Source of the DNA: Isoperla grammatica
Lineage: Eukaryota; Arthropoda; Insecta; Plecoptera; Perlodidae
Assembly (NCBI GenBank): GCA_945910005.1
Contig: OX246745.1
Coordinates: forward strand, 38,311,800-38,375,799
Direction of reading: 5' to 3'
DNA length: 64,000 nt
This document shows, in pieces, positions 1 to 11,430 of this stretch (within the stretch, counting starts at the first letter, position 1; each line of letters starts with the position of its first letter). The position numbers and the translations under genes are program-made. The notes below the pieces were generated by a model. It was given only the letters and a program-made list of their open reading frames with translations. It was not told the DNA's origin and ran no database searches.

Positions 1-898
1 GATTCCCGATGTTCCAAATTGTTTATCACAGTAGAGACATAATTGCATTTTCGCAACTGGCTCTGGTTGATTATACGTAGCTAAATGGCGTTGGAAAATG
101 CTCTTGAAAGAGAACGTTTCTTGGCAAGTAGTGCATCGATATGGCTGGGTTTCTCCTGAGCTTGCCAATGGATGGTTTCCCAAGTGGAGTTTCAAATCTG
201 GTTTCAAATCGAAACACAATCCACAAATATGGCAGCGAAATAGTCCAGGCATTGTCACCCCTGTTTCTATGAACCCATTAACAAGGTATGTGTTTATATC
301 AGTATCCGCAATTGGCTCCTCAACATTCGGTGAACAAATTGGCCACTCAGCATCACAAGGCGATTTCTGAAATTGAGGGTTGCACCCACTCAACTTACTT
401 CCTAAACTCTGATATGTTTCGGAAATATCCATTCGTAATAATTTTCTTCTTTTATCAAGAGTATTGTTGTCACCAGCTGCAACCTCGCCAATTGACTGAA
501 TTGTTGAGTCACCTGCGTTCACATCGTCAACAAATCCAGAAGAACTTTATCACAGTCTTGACGTACTGAACTCCCCACATCAGTCTCTTTGCTCGGTGTT
601 ATACTTTCCTTAAGAGAACCATCAAAAACCTGATCTTGTAGAATATCAACAGATGCGATTTCTGGCTCTTTAGTCACAGACGGCAAGTCCTCACTTGACA
701 GGCGAATGCTTTCAAGAGCACAACCGGAATCTTGATTATTGAGGTATTTGTTATCTATGTTACTCTCTGAAGTTTTTGCATCAGCAGCAGATGAAATTAT
801 CTTAGAATTTTGCATGAAAATTGTAGTATTATCTGCCGAAGATACTGCCATGTTGCTATTAACGACAATCCCACAATTTGATTTATCTCGCTCGGTAA
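1..898 (-). pseudogene. C2H2 zinc-finger gene, 3' part of the visible coding region (broken)
   Basis: Read on the minus strand, 252 down to 1 encodes a C2H2 finger (CHIC, 12 residues, HLGNH), a second finger whose last ligand is Tyr instead of His (CTTC ... HLATY), and the start of a third (CLYC) cut by the window edge. Upstream lies a Ser/Asp-rich disordered stretch (about 890-520). The two blocks are in different frames, so a one-base frameshift lies near 530-546. C2H2 fingers bind nucleic acid, so a nuclear DNA-binding protein is the likely ancestor. The same frame continues across the hAT insertion into 3790 and above. The gene runs off the window, so its total finger number is unknown. 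Orthology not recognised. Confidence 0.8.
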
Positions 899-1275
899 GG
901 TGTCCGGCAGGGCCGGCTTTAGGCGTAAGCGACGTACGCGACCGCGTACGGCGGCACAATTGCATAGGCGGCACTTCGGAGGAGTGCCGCCTATTCAAAA
1001 CATAATTTAAGACAAGGATTGAGTAGAACATTTTAAAGTTACAAGGTAATAACACATTTTACATGACGGGTTTTAGCAAAGAGCGTGCCAATAACTTATT
1101 ACAAGTCTTATTGTACAACATCCCTTATTGTACAACACCTTGGAGGCTTGGAGACTGTGGTTTGGTCCAATGAGGCTATTAACGAAGTACGTGACTTTTT
1201 TCAAATACGACGGCTTTACCCAACACTCATTCTCCATTCATCCTTCGCTTTATTGAAGAGTTGATATGTTCCAAG

Positions 1276-1802
1276 GGTTGCGTTCCGTTACATGCTGGAT
1301 GTACTGATCCAGTGCGCCAGCTTACTGGATGCATTCCGAAACATGCTGCCAGCGACTACTGAGCGTTCCCTTACTTGCTATCCCAGCATCTCCAGTGCAC
1401 TGGAAGTACTGGCCCTTTTTCACGCAGTAGCCCCAGTAAAACTTGGAACTGTCATGGCGTCGCACCAAACTATAACATACCAGTGGCACAAAATATCGCT
1501 GGTTTGTCCAGAAACAATCGAAGTAGTGAAATTAGTAGTGAACGACAATGAAAAGGAGCGTCTGGAGAAAGGTAAGAATGTTTTGTATATGCTATTGGAC
1601 GTATATTTCTCTTGGCAGGGTGCAATTAGTGTAGGCCTAGGCTGACAGTTATAGCTTACGACTATTTTCGCGCCGTCTTCCATACTGTGCTCAGTGCTCT
1701 GCAGGTGGATGCTCGTTCCGTTTCTTAAGCCTACTGGCTCGCGCTGGCTCACGCCGGCGCTCACTGGGTCCCAGCAGTCCCAGCATGTAACGGAACGCAA
1801 CC
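1276..1802. repeat. MITE-like repeat with 23-bp terminal inverted repeats
   Basis: GGTTGCGTTCCGTTACATGC at 1276 is repeated as a perfect inverted copy ending at 1802 (23 bp in total). The interior is about 480 bp, with further partly inverted CCAG/CTGG-rich blocks and no convincing coding sequence. I see no clear target-site duplication, so the superfamily is left open. It lies entirely inside the hAT element, in a part that may simply be the parent's own subterminal structure. Confidence 0.55.
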
Positions 1803-1966
1803 ATGAGGTGCAGGTGATTTCGAACAGGCGGCAAATTTGTACCTACATAGGCGACATACACGTGTTTTCAAGACCCGCAACCTGTGCTAGTGTGTCATCA
1901 CTATTGCATTCTGTTGTTTCTTTGCTCGAGTAGGATATGTTTTTCTTCAAATTAAGATGTGCATAC

Positions 1967-2170
1967 ATGGATAGAAAACGTAAAAAACCTTCGGGATGGG
2001 AAACTGCAAAAAAAAAAGAAAGCTCGGGCAGAAGAAGCTCTTATTTTAAAGAGTACAATGTCAACATTTTTTGGAGGGTGGGGGGAGGGGGCGCCGACAA
2101 ACATGAGTCTCACGTTGACGCCAACCCGGAGCACGATTTTGAGGGCAAGGATGACGGGACGGAGATAGCA
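1967..2170 (+). pseudogene. hAT transposase N-terminus, truncated and frameshifted
   Basis: From the ATG at 1967 the product begins MDRKRKKPSGWETAKKK. After the A-run at 2007-2016 the second frame continues with a Lys/Glu-rich stretch and STMSTFF. This Lys-rich start resembles the N-terminus of animal hAT transposases annotated as zinc finger MYM-type 1-like proteins. The frame change sits in the A homopolymer. No BED/TTF zinc-binding motif, catalytic DDE region or C-terminal dimerisation region follows before 3781. Family assignment rests on remembered resemblance of a short segment plus the hAT-like termini of the host element. Confidence 0.45.
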
Positions 2171-2865
2171 GACATTCGGGATGACGGCCTCCTAAATACT
2201 CGTGATATAGGTGAGGGGTGTACTCCGACTCGGGGAGGGCGGGTCAGGGTAATGCCTTTTGCCTTGCTACGTCTTTTAGAAAGCAGAGCACGCCTCAGTA
2301 ACTTTCATAACATTTATTGGAAAATCACATTTTTCTTGTAAGGTTGTATAAGCTGCATAAGGTAATTTTAGACAGTATATGTTTTAGAGGTGTTTTGTAG
2401 GCATATAAATACAAATTATGTAACGTGTATCAATCCAAACTATAGCCTGGCATAATTATGTCTTAAATATTATTGTTACGTGTGTATTTTTTAAATGTAT
2501 TACACAGAATTCAAAAATTTCTTCTTCTTCTAAAGGAGCATAATACTAATTGTGCTTGCCAAGTAAAATATTAAAATAACACAACCAGTTGCAAAATCAG
2601 ACCAACCCCTTCAAGTAGTTCATAAAATAACTCGCTGATGACACATGAATAGTTGCACATACATGCATAGTTGTTAATTGTTTGAGTTGGGTGCCTTATA
2701 CTCTTAATTAAGCTTACGTTGATAATTACTCATTTCACATTAGTTAATTTAAATACAAATAATTGTTTTTAATAAAATAAAACATATAAACATTAGCTGG
2801 GGTAGAATTACTAATTAATTTTACCTGCTTCGTTCGCACCAAATTTTTCATAAATAAATGTGTAA

Positions 2866-2935
2866 CGCGCGAGACTCTGGTTCAGGAGATCGCTGGTTCA
2901 ATACCCACCACTGGGAATCATAATCAAAAATGCCA
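2866..2935 (+). repeat. Possible tRNA-like SINE fragment
   Basis: The segment has GGTTCAATACCC, close to the RNA polymerase III B-box consensus GGTTCGANTCC. About 35 bases upstream is GTAACGCGCGAGACTC, a weak A-box-like stretch. No cloverleaf can be drawn with confidence, so this is more likely a SINE head than a tRNA gene. Confidence 0.3.
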
Positions 2936-3118
2936 ATATTTTCTACCGTCGTTAGGGTGTATGCTAAGGGATGAGTCCGCTCAAACTTCCCGTGTCCATT
3001 CTATCTGGTTATTCCTCAAAATTAGGCCATGAATTATCCCCGAGCAGGTTTCCAGCAAAATAATACAAAAGCCTTTTGAAGTTTCTTGTTATACCTCATC
3101 TTTAAAATAGGTGATTAT

Positions 3119-3685
3119 TAGGGCTAGGATGTTCAGGACATCTCCTTTTTTTTCTATTGGTAAATACTCGCCTGGAAAATAGTTTTAAATGTGTTTCAAG
3201 TGTTAGCGATGCCAAAAATATGCATTTTATTTTGCCTTAAAATGCCTATTTACATCATTTCATGAGAAAAGGTCCTTTTTGGGCATTTTTAAGGGACTAT
3301 TTTCCTATTTTGATATAATTTGCTAAAACGGATGCAAAACGTGCGAGTAGAGTGTCGAGCTTGCCACATCATTGGGCCAAGCATACGCAATGATTTGTTT
3401 GTTGTCGAATACTGTAACGATGAGTCAGAGATGAGATGAGCCAGCCGATGTCTGCAGCTTCTTGTGTTTGATACATCGACAAAACTATTCTCCCCCCCCT
3501 CTCCACGAAAATATATTGGTGTTACTGAATTAATTATTAGTAGGGCTGAACAACACTGAAAGTAATGAAACCAATAGAATTCGATTAAATTCAAAAGGTC
3601 CTTTTATGGTCCTTTTTTGCTGTTTTAAAGGTACTATTTGCCTGCCTTTTTCTCACTTTGAAAGGTCCTGAACATCCTAGCCCTA
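3119..3685. mobile_element. Nested hAT-type MITE with perfect ends
   Basis: The ends are a perfect 21-bp inverted repeat, TAGGGCTAGGATGTTCAGGA(C), at 3119-3139 and 3665-3685. They are flanked by the 8-bp direct repeat gtgattat (3111-3118 and 3686-3693). TAGGG ends with an 8-bp duplication are typical of hAT elements. The 567-bp interior has subterminal inverted blocks built on GGTCCTTTT and an AAATGCC-rich segment but no coding capacity. It lies within the larger hAT copy and so inserted later. Confidence 0.85.
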
Positions 3686-3789
3686 GTGATTATCAACATG
3701 CTATTGTCAGAGGAAATATATTATAGGCGGCATTTTCACTTCCCGCGTACACGAGATTTTACCCTTAAGCCGGGCCTGACTGGTGTCGG

Positions 3790-6027
3790 TAGTTAATATG
3801 AGATCGGAGATAATGTCTTTTTAAACTAAAAGCTCTCTGGTAAACACCTGAACAAATGTCACACGCATACAGTTTTTCACCACCAGGAAGTTTCATCAAG
3901 TTTTCTTCGTCGATTTGAAATGTGTACTTATGAGGATGTATTGTTCGAGATTTGATTGGCACATTTGGTTGGTTACATTCTGTAAGGGGGCGACCGAAGT
4001 AGCTTCATTTGGCTTGGATGAAGAACTTGGGGTACATAGCACTACGTGGGACCTAAGAATTTTTTATTTATGATTAATTGGCTTCTCGTCGATATATTTC
4101 AAACACTTTTTTCGTGCTCTCGTTAGTTTTGTCTTTAGAACAGTTTCAGGAACAGCTGAATTAGTGGCTTGACTCTTGGTCAAGATGTTTTGATGGGAAG
4201 TTTCAAGCATAGATAAAGATATGGAAGATTTTTCTTGGCAACTATTTGTTTTATTTACAAGTGAAGTGAAATAAACAGACCCAAGCACTGATGCATCTTC
4301 GCTTTGTGAAGATATACGCAAATCTGGCATACTTGGGCTCTTTGAATTGCCCAAGGATACGCTAGGCTTTCTATACGTACTCAAGACATCTGTAAACTTT
4401 TCTAAAGGTATCTGACAAGTCACACGAGGCACATCTCCAGCAATGCTTTCAACTTGCATCGCCATTTCTAGTTCAGGTTTAGAAATGGGATATCCCATTT
4501 CAGAGACTATGTCATCGACTATCTGCCAACACATACTTCTGACTTCAGGATCTGAACGACGTAAAGGCAGTTTGCTTTCAGAGACACAGCGTCCCATCAT
4601 TCTATTATCTAATAAATTACTGTTGTGTTGGACACAATGTTAAGTCTCTACCACACTGCCTGTAGTATTAAGGCTAGAGCTCTTCTGTCGTTGGCTTGCT
4701 CGATGCTCAGTATCAAAATCATTATCACTATCCGTATGATGCTGATTGCTTAGCTCAGTATCTGACTGCGAACTAGCCTCCGTGCCCAAACCACTATCGG
4801 TTACCTCAGCAATGCTTACTCGACAGTTTTGTGCACTTTGACATACATCAATTTTGTTTGCAACAGTGTAATCAAAAGACAAGTTGGCACTCGTTTTATA
4901 CTCATCAAAGTCATATGTGTCAAAATCTTCTTCTTTAGAAATATTTTCATATCCATCGTCAAATGTCATAGCTTTTTGTACTGAGCGATTTTCAGTTATG
5001 GTAAAAGGAATTTCAGACACAGTACTGCTTCTAATTTCCGAGATACACACAGCCTTTGAATCAGTTTCACTGTGTGCACTGCCCTCTGACACATCTAAAG
5101 GTACTCACAGAGTCACAGAGTGTGTGCACTGCCCTCTGACACATCTAAAGGTACTCACAGAGTCACAGAGTGTGTGCACTGCCCTCTGACACATCTAAAG
5201 GTACTCACAGAGTCACAGAGTGTGTGCACTGCCCTCTGACACATCTAAAGGTACTCACAGAGTCACAGAGTGTGTGCACTGCCCTCTGACACATCTAAAG
5301 GTACTCACAGAGTCACAGAGTCACAGAGTGTGTGCACTGCCCTCTGACACATCTAAAGGTACTCACAGAGTCACAGAGTGTGTGCACTGCCCTCTGACAC
5401 ATCTAAAGGTACTCACAGAGTCACAGAGTCACAGAGTGTGTGCACTGCCCTCTGACACATCTAAAGGTACTCACAGAGTCACAGAGTGTGTGCACTGCCC
5501 TCTGACACATCTAAAGGTACTCACAGAGTCACAGAGTCACAGAGTGTGTGCACTGCCCTCTGACACATCTAAAGGTACTCACAGAGTCACAGAGTCACAG
5601 AGTGTGTGCACTGCCCTCTGACACATCTAAAGGTACTCACAGAGTCACAGAGTGTGTGCACTGCCCTCTGACACATCTAAAGGTACTCACAGAGTCACAG
5701 AGTCACAGAGTGTGTGCACTGCCCTCTGACACATCTAAAGGTACTCACAGAGTCACAGAGTCACAGAGTGTGTGCACTGCCCTCTGACACATCTATAGGT
5801 ACTCACAGAGTCACAGAGTCACAGAGTGTGTGCACTGCCCTCTGACACATCTAAAGGTACTCACAGAGTCGTCAAGGCTGAACTGTGCTACATTAACACC
5901 ATCAACTGCATTTGGTGGACAAATGTTTTCAGACGCACGAAGACTAGGTAAATAACTGTCGGTTTGAGCAACCAAATTACTATTTGATCAATTTGTTCCA
6001 GTTTCAACTTTTGTAGAAGGATCTTAC
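3790..6027 (-). pseudogene. C2H2 zinc-finger gene, central part (broken)
   Basis: Read from 6027 down, this joins the 5' part (beyond the Harbinger insertion) to the 3' part (beyond the hAT insertion). It encodes a long Ser/Asp/Glu-rich region and, near 3890-3795, a C2H2 finger (CDIC, 12 residues, HYLRSH). The frame is interrupted by in-frame stops at 6024-6026 (TAA), 5988-5990 (TGA), 4640-4642 (TAA) and 4064-4066 (TAA), and by a frameshift at the G5 run 3986-3990. Each stop is one C-to-T change from CAA or CGA. The coding stretches between the stops lie in one frame, so this is decay of one gene, not several small genes. A minisatellite (5071-5876) has expanded inside it. Confidence 0.75.
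5071..5876. repeat. 15-copy minisatellite with alternating 50- and 58-bp units
   Basis: Copies beginning TGTGTGCACTGCCCTCTGAC start at 5071, 5121, 5171, 5221, 5271, 5329, 5379, 5437, 5487, 5545, 5603, 5653, 5711, 5769 and 5827. The spacing is 50 or 58 bp. The long form has one extra copy of the 8-mer TCACAGAG. Copies are almost identical (one shows CTATAGG for CTAAAGG), so expansion was recent. The array lies inside the zinc-finger pseudogene frame. Seven 50s plus seven 58s equal 756 bp, a multiple of three. Confidence 0.97.
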
Positions 6028-6165
6028 TTAGGCCCGGATGCATAGTCGCTCACCTAACAGCTCCCCAACAGACCCCCAGCTGGGTATCCCCTGGGTCACC
6101 CCTGGGGGTTACCTAGAAAAAATTTGAAATGCCATGCAGAGACGTTTCCCAACAATTACCCAGCT

Positions 6166-6248
6166 AGGGGAACGTCTTGATCGGCTAGGGAAACTTCTTT
6201 GTCGGCTAGAGAAACTTCTTTATCGGCTAGGGAAACTTCCTTATCGGC
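6166..6248. repeat. 21-bp tandem repeat, 4 copies
   Basis: The unit CTAGGGAAACTTCTTTATCGG is repeated about four times with a few substitutions, just inside the left end of the Harbinger-like element. Such subterminal arrays often hold transposase-binding sites, but that role is an inference here. Confidence 0.85.
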
Positions 6249-7402
6249 TACCCTAGAGTTTCCACCATTTCTATGTCTATTTTCACCACGCACAGCCTTA
6301 CAAACGTCAGGAAATAAGAAGGTGAAAGGCTGTGGTGACATCTGTTGCATCAAAACAACAAAAATGGCAGCCAACAACCTGCGTTTCGTTCGCACAGAGA
6401 GAAAAGGATATTTTAAAATAAATACTGGTTCTATATGCTTCTTTAAAAGAAAACAGGAAAACCAACACAATTCGTTACACCAGAAAAAAAGAAGCCTGGA
6501 TTAAAATTACGAGTACTTTCAGCTTGTATGCAAATGCGCGCAGGTAAGTCATCCTAGCTCTAGCCTACTATCCTTATTATTATAGGCCTAATATCTATGT
6601 TTCATCTACATATGTTCCGCCTAAATTTCGTTGCACCGATGAATATCATTGGAGCATCTAAAATCTTCAGTAATACAGTAGGCCTAGACCTACGACCGGT
6701 TTGGAATAACATAACCTAAAAGGACACCCAACCCAATGGTCTGACCCTTGTGAGGTCTAGGCCTGCCTACATCGGTCTTTGTGACACCGACAACCATAAT
6801 TTGCATATTGTCAATGATCTAAACCTAAACCTTACTGTAGGCGAGACATGAGTTTACACCCACAGCCTAGGCCTACACCAAACCGCCAGGACTAGGTAGG
6901 CCCTAGGCCTGGGCTATATATCCCATGGCAGGCATTAGCCTGAGATGATGCTTACAGACGGGGCCTAGCCTACAGTTATGATAGGGTCTAGGCTTAGCTG
7001 CATATCCGGGATTATACCAAAAACGTAGCCTACAGCCTGGCGTAATTCTAAGCTGTGAACTTACGATTAGCCCTAGATATGCTCTTAGCCTACATCTGTA
7101 GGCCTATCTTTCTGAGTGCAAACCAACAGTCTAGATAAATAGAATAGGCTTTAGGATATCTGAAATCATTTGATAAGTTACTAATTTAATAATGGTGGTT
7201 ATTTTTTTCCTAGAGGACCATAGCCCAATTAAAAAAGGCTTGAGACAAATTAAACGCCGGTAGCAAAAAGCAAGCGTCAACTCTAATGCAGCACCGAATG
7301 ACAGCCGGTGGTGGACCATCTATGCCGGACCTTCATGGAAAGGAGTTAAGTTTGACTCTTGAAGAAAACACACGCTCTTCTGCGGCTGATGTTGTGGTCT
7401 AG

Positions 7403-8577
7403 CCGGCCTCAGCTCTGGCTTCATTCGCTGGCCTCACAGGGACACCCTTCCTACTTGAAGATGAGGATGGTATGTTAAAGCTAACTAGGGATTCCATTTA
7501 AAAGCAAAATATGTAAACATTTATTTCCAACAATCTTAACACTACCGCACAAAAATCCAGTCACACCTGTAAGGATATTTTTAGAATTGCTAATGAAAAT
7601 TACATATTTTTGTACTTAATAAATTTATTTACTTACCAAGGCCAAGAAATGGAGTAGTAGGCCTATGCTGCTCCCCCAATCCATACCAAAGTAAAAGTTG
7701 GATACAAGGTCAAGATGGTAATAGGTCTGCTTGAAATTAATTGAAAAATATAAACATAATTCAGGTGTGTAGGAGTGATTTCAAATGGGGGGGGGGGGGG
7801 AGGAGTTGGGCTTTGTACCCTACTTTGTTTGTTAAAGAAGATGTAACAACATAATAAGAATTGGCCAGTATAATATTGTGAGTGGGCTAATATTCTGCAA
7901 AAAAAAAAATGTGTACTAACTTGCGTTTAAGCGACACGAGTGTAACGTATAAGATGTATAGATTTTTTTAGTGTTTCTCCAAACTTATTACCTAGGCCTA
8001 ATTGTTTACAGTTGTGTTACATTGCACCAAATAATGGGTCGTAGACACACCTTTATAAATTTAAAGATAATTTCTTCTAACTTAGCTGTAACTTCTGACA
8101 TGTATGTACTGCTTTCTTCCCTAGATTCCACTGATGAGGATTCTCCCTATCTTCAACCCAGCCCTGCTACAGTGGAACACTGCACTAGCCATCTTGAGGA
8201 TGATAATCCCAAGCATGGTAAAAGTAGGCTGGGTGTCCTTCGTGAGGGGCACGCAACTCGGATGTCAGAGGTCCGAGTTGCGTGCAATGTGAATGCATGA
8301 AACCAAGGAAAAGCTCGCGTGGAACCGAAAGCATAGATATGTTAAGGAAGATCAGGCATAGAAGTCACCGTTGCCATGAAATGTGTTAGTGAGTTGTTGC
8401 TATTTCCTAGATGGGGTGTGTACTGAAAAACAACTGTACCCATCAGCGACAATGAAAATGACAATATCAATGACAAGCCCAGGCAGACTGGATCGCTTTA
8501 CGGTACACACCCAAGATAGGTTGAGCACCCTTTCCCAAGCCTTTTCCTTGTTGCATTTGCAGTGGAAATACTCGTAA
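7403..8577 (+). CDS. Three-exon acidic hypothetical protein inside the Harbinger-like element
   Basis: Three exons fit together by splice sites and phase: about 7403-7469 (acceptor TCTAG, donor G/GTATGT), 8125-8217 (TTCCCTAG, G/GTAAAA) and 8411-8577 (TTTCCTAG, ending TAA). Both introns are phase 1 and each completes a GAT codon. A polyadenylation signal AATAAA lies at 8670. The product has an acidic segment (LLEDEDDSTDEDSP) and no recognised fold. Coding may extend upstream of 7403, but there the frame meets TAG at 7400. Harbinger elements usually encode a second Myb/SANT-like protein beside the transposase, and this could be its tail. I see no Myb motif, so function is not assigned. Confidence 0.45.
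7787..7800. repeat. Poly-G tract (14 G)
   Basis: Uninterrupted run of 14 G, one of about ten long G or C homopolymers in the window. Confidence 0.95.
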
Positions 8578-8937
8578 CGAATCAAGGCTTCTTACGCTCC
8601 CGTTATTTGTTTTACTAATTTCTTTTTCTCTCTGTGTGAACCAAAATCCAATTGTGCTATTATCCTAATAATAAAGTTTCTTCCTGCTTCCTTGAAACCT
8701 GTATTTAACTTTATTGTTACTTTACATATGGCCTTCATTGTTAAAATACTAATCTCCAACAGTTTTTATTTTTTAAAGTAGAGCCATAATGCATAATATT
8801 ATTTAAAAGTAACAAGTAGGCCTACTGTTATATCCAGAAATAAATTGTCTGTGGTTATTTCCAAGCTATTGCTAAGTGAGTCAAATCTCGACAGCTTGCT
8901 GTCAAACCACGAGGGATGGGGGGCAATTGAATCACTT

Positions 8938-9727
8938 ATTTGAGAAACCCCTTAAGTCGAGTGGAGTTAGTTTTGAGAAAAACACAAAAAACACTTTTCC
9001 TCTGTTAAAATTTTAAAACCCTTAAATATTGTTTTACGTGGTAATTATAATGCTGAAACAAGATTATTTTTTGCCGTTAACACTATTTGAACTTTCACCA
9101 TTGATAAGGTATGATGATTTGAAAGTGGTTGACTTGTGGGCTTTCTCAAATAAACTGAAATGTAGTAGGTGAAATGCTTCAATTTTAGATGGCATTTGAA
9201 GTTTATCAGGGTTAGCTTTATTAAGTTTGGATGCCAATCCTTGGTTTAATCAGAAATTACTAATATTGTTACCATTTTATCATGATTAAATGTTTGTTGA
9301 TTCTCCTTTACAAAAATTTTAGAAGATTTCACTTTTAAGAAGATTTCACTTTTAAGATGATTTCACTTTTTTAGATTTAAAGTGCAGATGATAAGGAAAG
9401 TACTTTTTAGTCATCACTCTCACAATTTGTGTATTCTTCACTCTTTACTCTTGCCTTTTTTATTACTTCACATTTGTAAGTAACATTCTTAACACCCTTT
9501 TTCCTCTTTTTTTTGGTTCAGGAACAACAATATTAACACCTTCAATGTCTGACATTTTGAATCTGAATGTTGATGTAAAGTCACTGCCTTCTTACAATGC
9601 AAAAACAAATCACATCACTCCACATTTACTTGAGAAACCCCACAAGTCAGTGACTTGTGGGCTCAAATAAACGAAATATTCAACCTCATATATTACGCAT
9701 TGTGCAAGTTAGACTTAAGGGGTTTTT
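8938..9727. repeat. Nested palindromic repeat cluster
   Basis: Variants of TTTGAGAAACCCCACAAGTC recur in alternating orientation: 8938-8958 forward, 9131-9154 inverted, 9630-9649 forward and 9651-9668 inverted, with a fourth inverted form, GACTTAAGGGGTTTTT, at 9712. The inner pair makes a perfect 23-bp palindrome at 9639-9661 (CCCACAAGTCA, G, TGACTTGTGGG). The outer pair uses CTTAAGTC and the inner ones CACAAGTC, so this looks like one MITE inserted in another of the same family. Confidence 0.6.
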
Positions 9728-11409
9728 AAACCAAACGATCGGTATACCTTCGAATGACAATATTGTGTATCTAACTCAAATATGTTAATTAGGTGACTTA
9801 TCATATCATATTTATTTAATTGTAAATACTTAAGTAAAGATGGCTTTTTCACTATTAACTTACACTAGTCTATTCAAAGATTCCCACTAAAAATAAGAGA
9901 TGATGACAATGTTATGGTTTTATTATTTTTTTTAAATATTATTAAGTGAAAGAATTGTTTACCGGGTGGTAACTTAAATATTGCTGGATGGCAAGCTTGG
10001 CTTATGGCCTATCATATAATGTAAATGATGAGTGATGGTGAAGAATTTTAAAATACCCACTATTTGAATGGAAACAACATTTATTTATTATTATTAGATA
10101 ATATGTTTATTTTCATTCATAATATACAACACTTGTTACAAAATATTAAAATATGTGCTTTTGTCGCTGCAATCCTATACGATGTCGATCGAACATACAT
10201 AATAATTCAACTAATTGGCAATAATAAGCATATATGATAAGAAATGACCGGCAATTATCTGGGTAATGCGGTGTAGGCTTAGTATCCGACTCGTTTGAGA
10301 AGTGGCGGATTGTTCGCAGGTCTCGAAGGACAGTCGGTCAAGGAAGAAAATTTGCTCATATAGGCCTGCTAGACATTTTCTACTATCAGATGGATAGCCT
10401 GCCTACCAAGACATGGACTACGTTTACCATGCAAGCCCAGCTCGAGCTCAATAGCTCGGTATTCGTTTACCACAGACTTTGAGATCGTACTAAATACTAC
10501 AGGTCTAGTTTGTGCTGAAATAGAAGGCATGTTTAACCGTTTGCTAAACGTACGTATGTACACAGTTTGGTCCGCATGTGTTTATCACTCAATTTGAGAT
10601 CGCATGGACAGTGTGCTGGCTCGGCTTCTCACCGAGCTGAGTTGGGTTCGAGCTTAGGTGTTTATCAGGCAAATTCAGTTCGCATAATATCCAGTTCGAG
10701 CTTACGAGCTCAGCTCGCGTGGTAAAGGTAGGCCTAGTCATGGGTTGTCCCTATTGACTAAACCAACAGACTAAACAAACATGACATTTCTTAGAAAACG
10801 GCTAGGGCAAGATATATTTACAGTAGCTTTTTGCTTTAGGAATCAATGTAGGACAAGAACTGAGCCTGTTGGGTAATTCAAATTTGCAACTGCTAGAGCT
10901 TAGAGCCTACTTTTAAAACATATATTGTTTAAGTCGGCATTGTAAGGCCAATGAAGATGGAAATAACATCACATTAAATTAATACCCTGCTAATGATAAT
11001 GGGAACGGAAAGTTTACACTTGCATGACAAGGCTTCCAGTTGGTAGGCTGTGAATCGCAGTTTATCGCAAGACATCAAACGGTTAATGTGGCCGGGTGTT
11101 GCAGTTTGAGTTTTTAATACTAGGCCGTACTCAAAACCCTGGGCCTGCAGGTATTTCCTAGGCTAGGGCTTATGCCTAGAACCAATTGAAAACTGCAGGA
11201 TAGGGTAGGTACTCAGGCGCAGGCCTATTTGTGTGGGAAGTAGGGCCTATACTAGCCTAGCCCAAATAAGTAGGCCTACATTAAATTACAAACATGCCAC
11301 ATCTTTTAAGTAAAATCAAGTAACATTTGGCATTAGGTCCCGCGTAATGGGGAGAATTAAGGCCCTAGGCATACACAGATAGGTTATGTCAGCCTAGGCC
11401 TAGATCCTA

Positions 11410-11430
11410 CCCCCCCCCCCCCCCCCCCCC
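11410..11430. repeat. Poly-C tract (21 C)
   Basis: Uninterrupted run of 21 C in a TAGGCCTA-rich region near the right end of the Harbinger-like element. Confidence 0.95.

Larger units (their letters stand above)
907..3781. mobile_element. hAT-type DNA transposon, internally deleted, inside the zinc-finger gene
   Basis: The left end reads GCAGGGCCGGCTTTAGG and the right end, reverse complemented, reads AGTCAGGCCCGGCTTAAGG, so the termini are imperfect inverted repeats beginning CAGGSCCGGCTT. They are flanked by near-identical 8-bp direct repeats, ggtgtccg (899-906) and ggtgtcgg (3782-3789), the size of a hAT target duplication. Removing the element plus one repeat restores an open zinc-finger reading frame across the join, which fixes the boundaries independently. 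Only an N-terminal transposase remnant is visible (1967-2170), so the 2.9-kb copy is non-autonomous. It carries two smaller MITEs. Confidence 0.8.

Noticed and set aside
1292..1645. 117-codon frame at 1292
   Set aside because: It lies within a MITE-like inverted-repeat unit and matches no family I recognise; codon use looks random.
4638..4642. Alternative genetic code with TAA as glutamine
   Set aside because: TAA and TGA behave as normal terminators elsewhere (RNase H end of copia-1, collagen end), and the zinc-finger gene also has frameshifts and insertions; decay explains the stops.
5220..5787. Long plus-strand open frames of a repeated Cys/His/Thr peptide
   Set aside because: They are translations of the 50/58-bp minisatellite in the strand opposite the zinc-finger frame; no start context or domain supports a protein.
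5071..5876. CRISPR-like array
   Set aside because: The copies are directly adjacent with no unique spacers, and the DNA is eukaryotic; it is a minisatellite.
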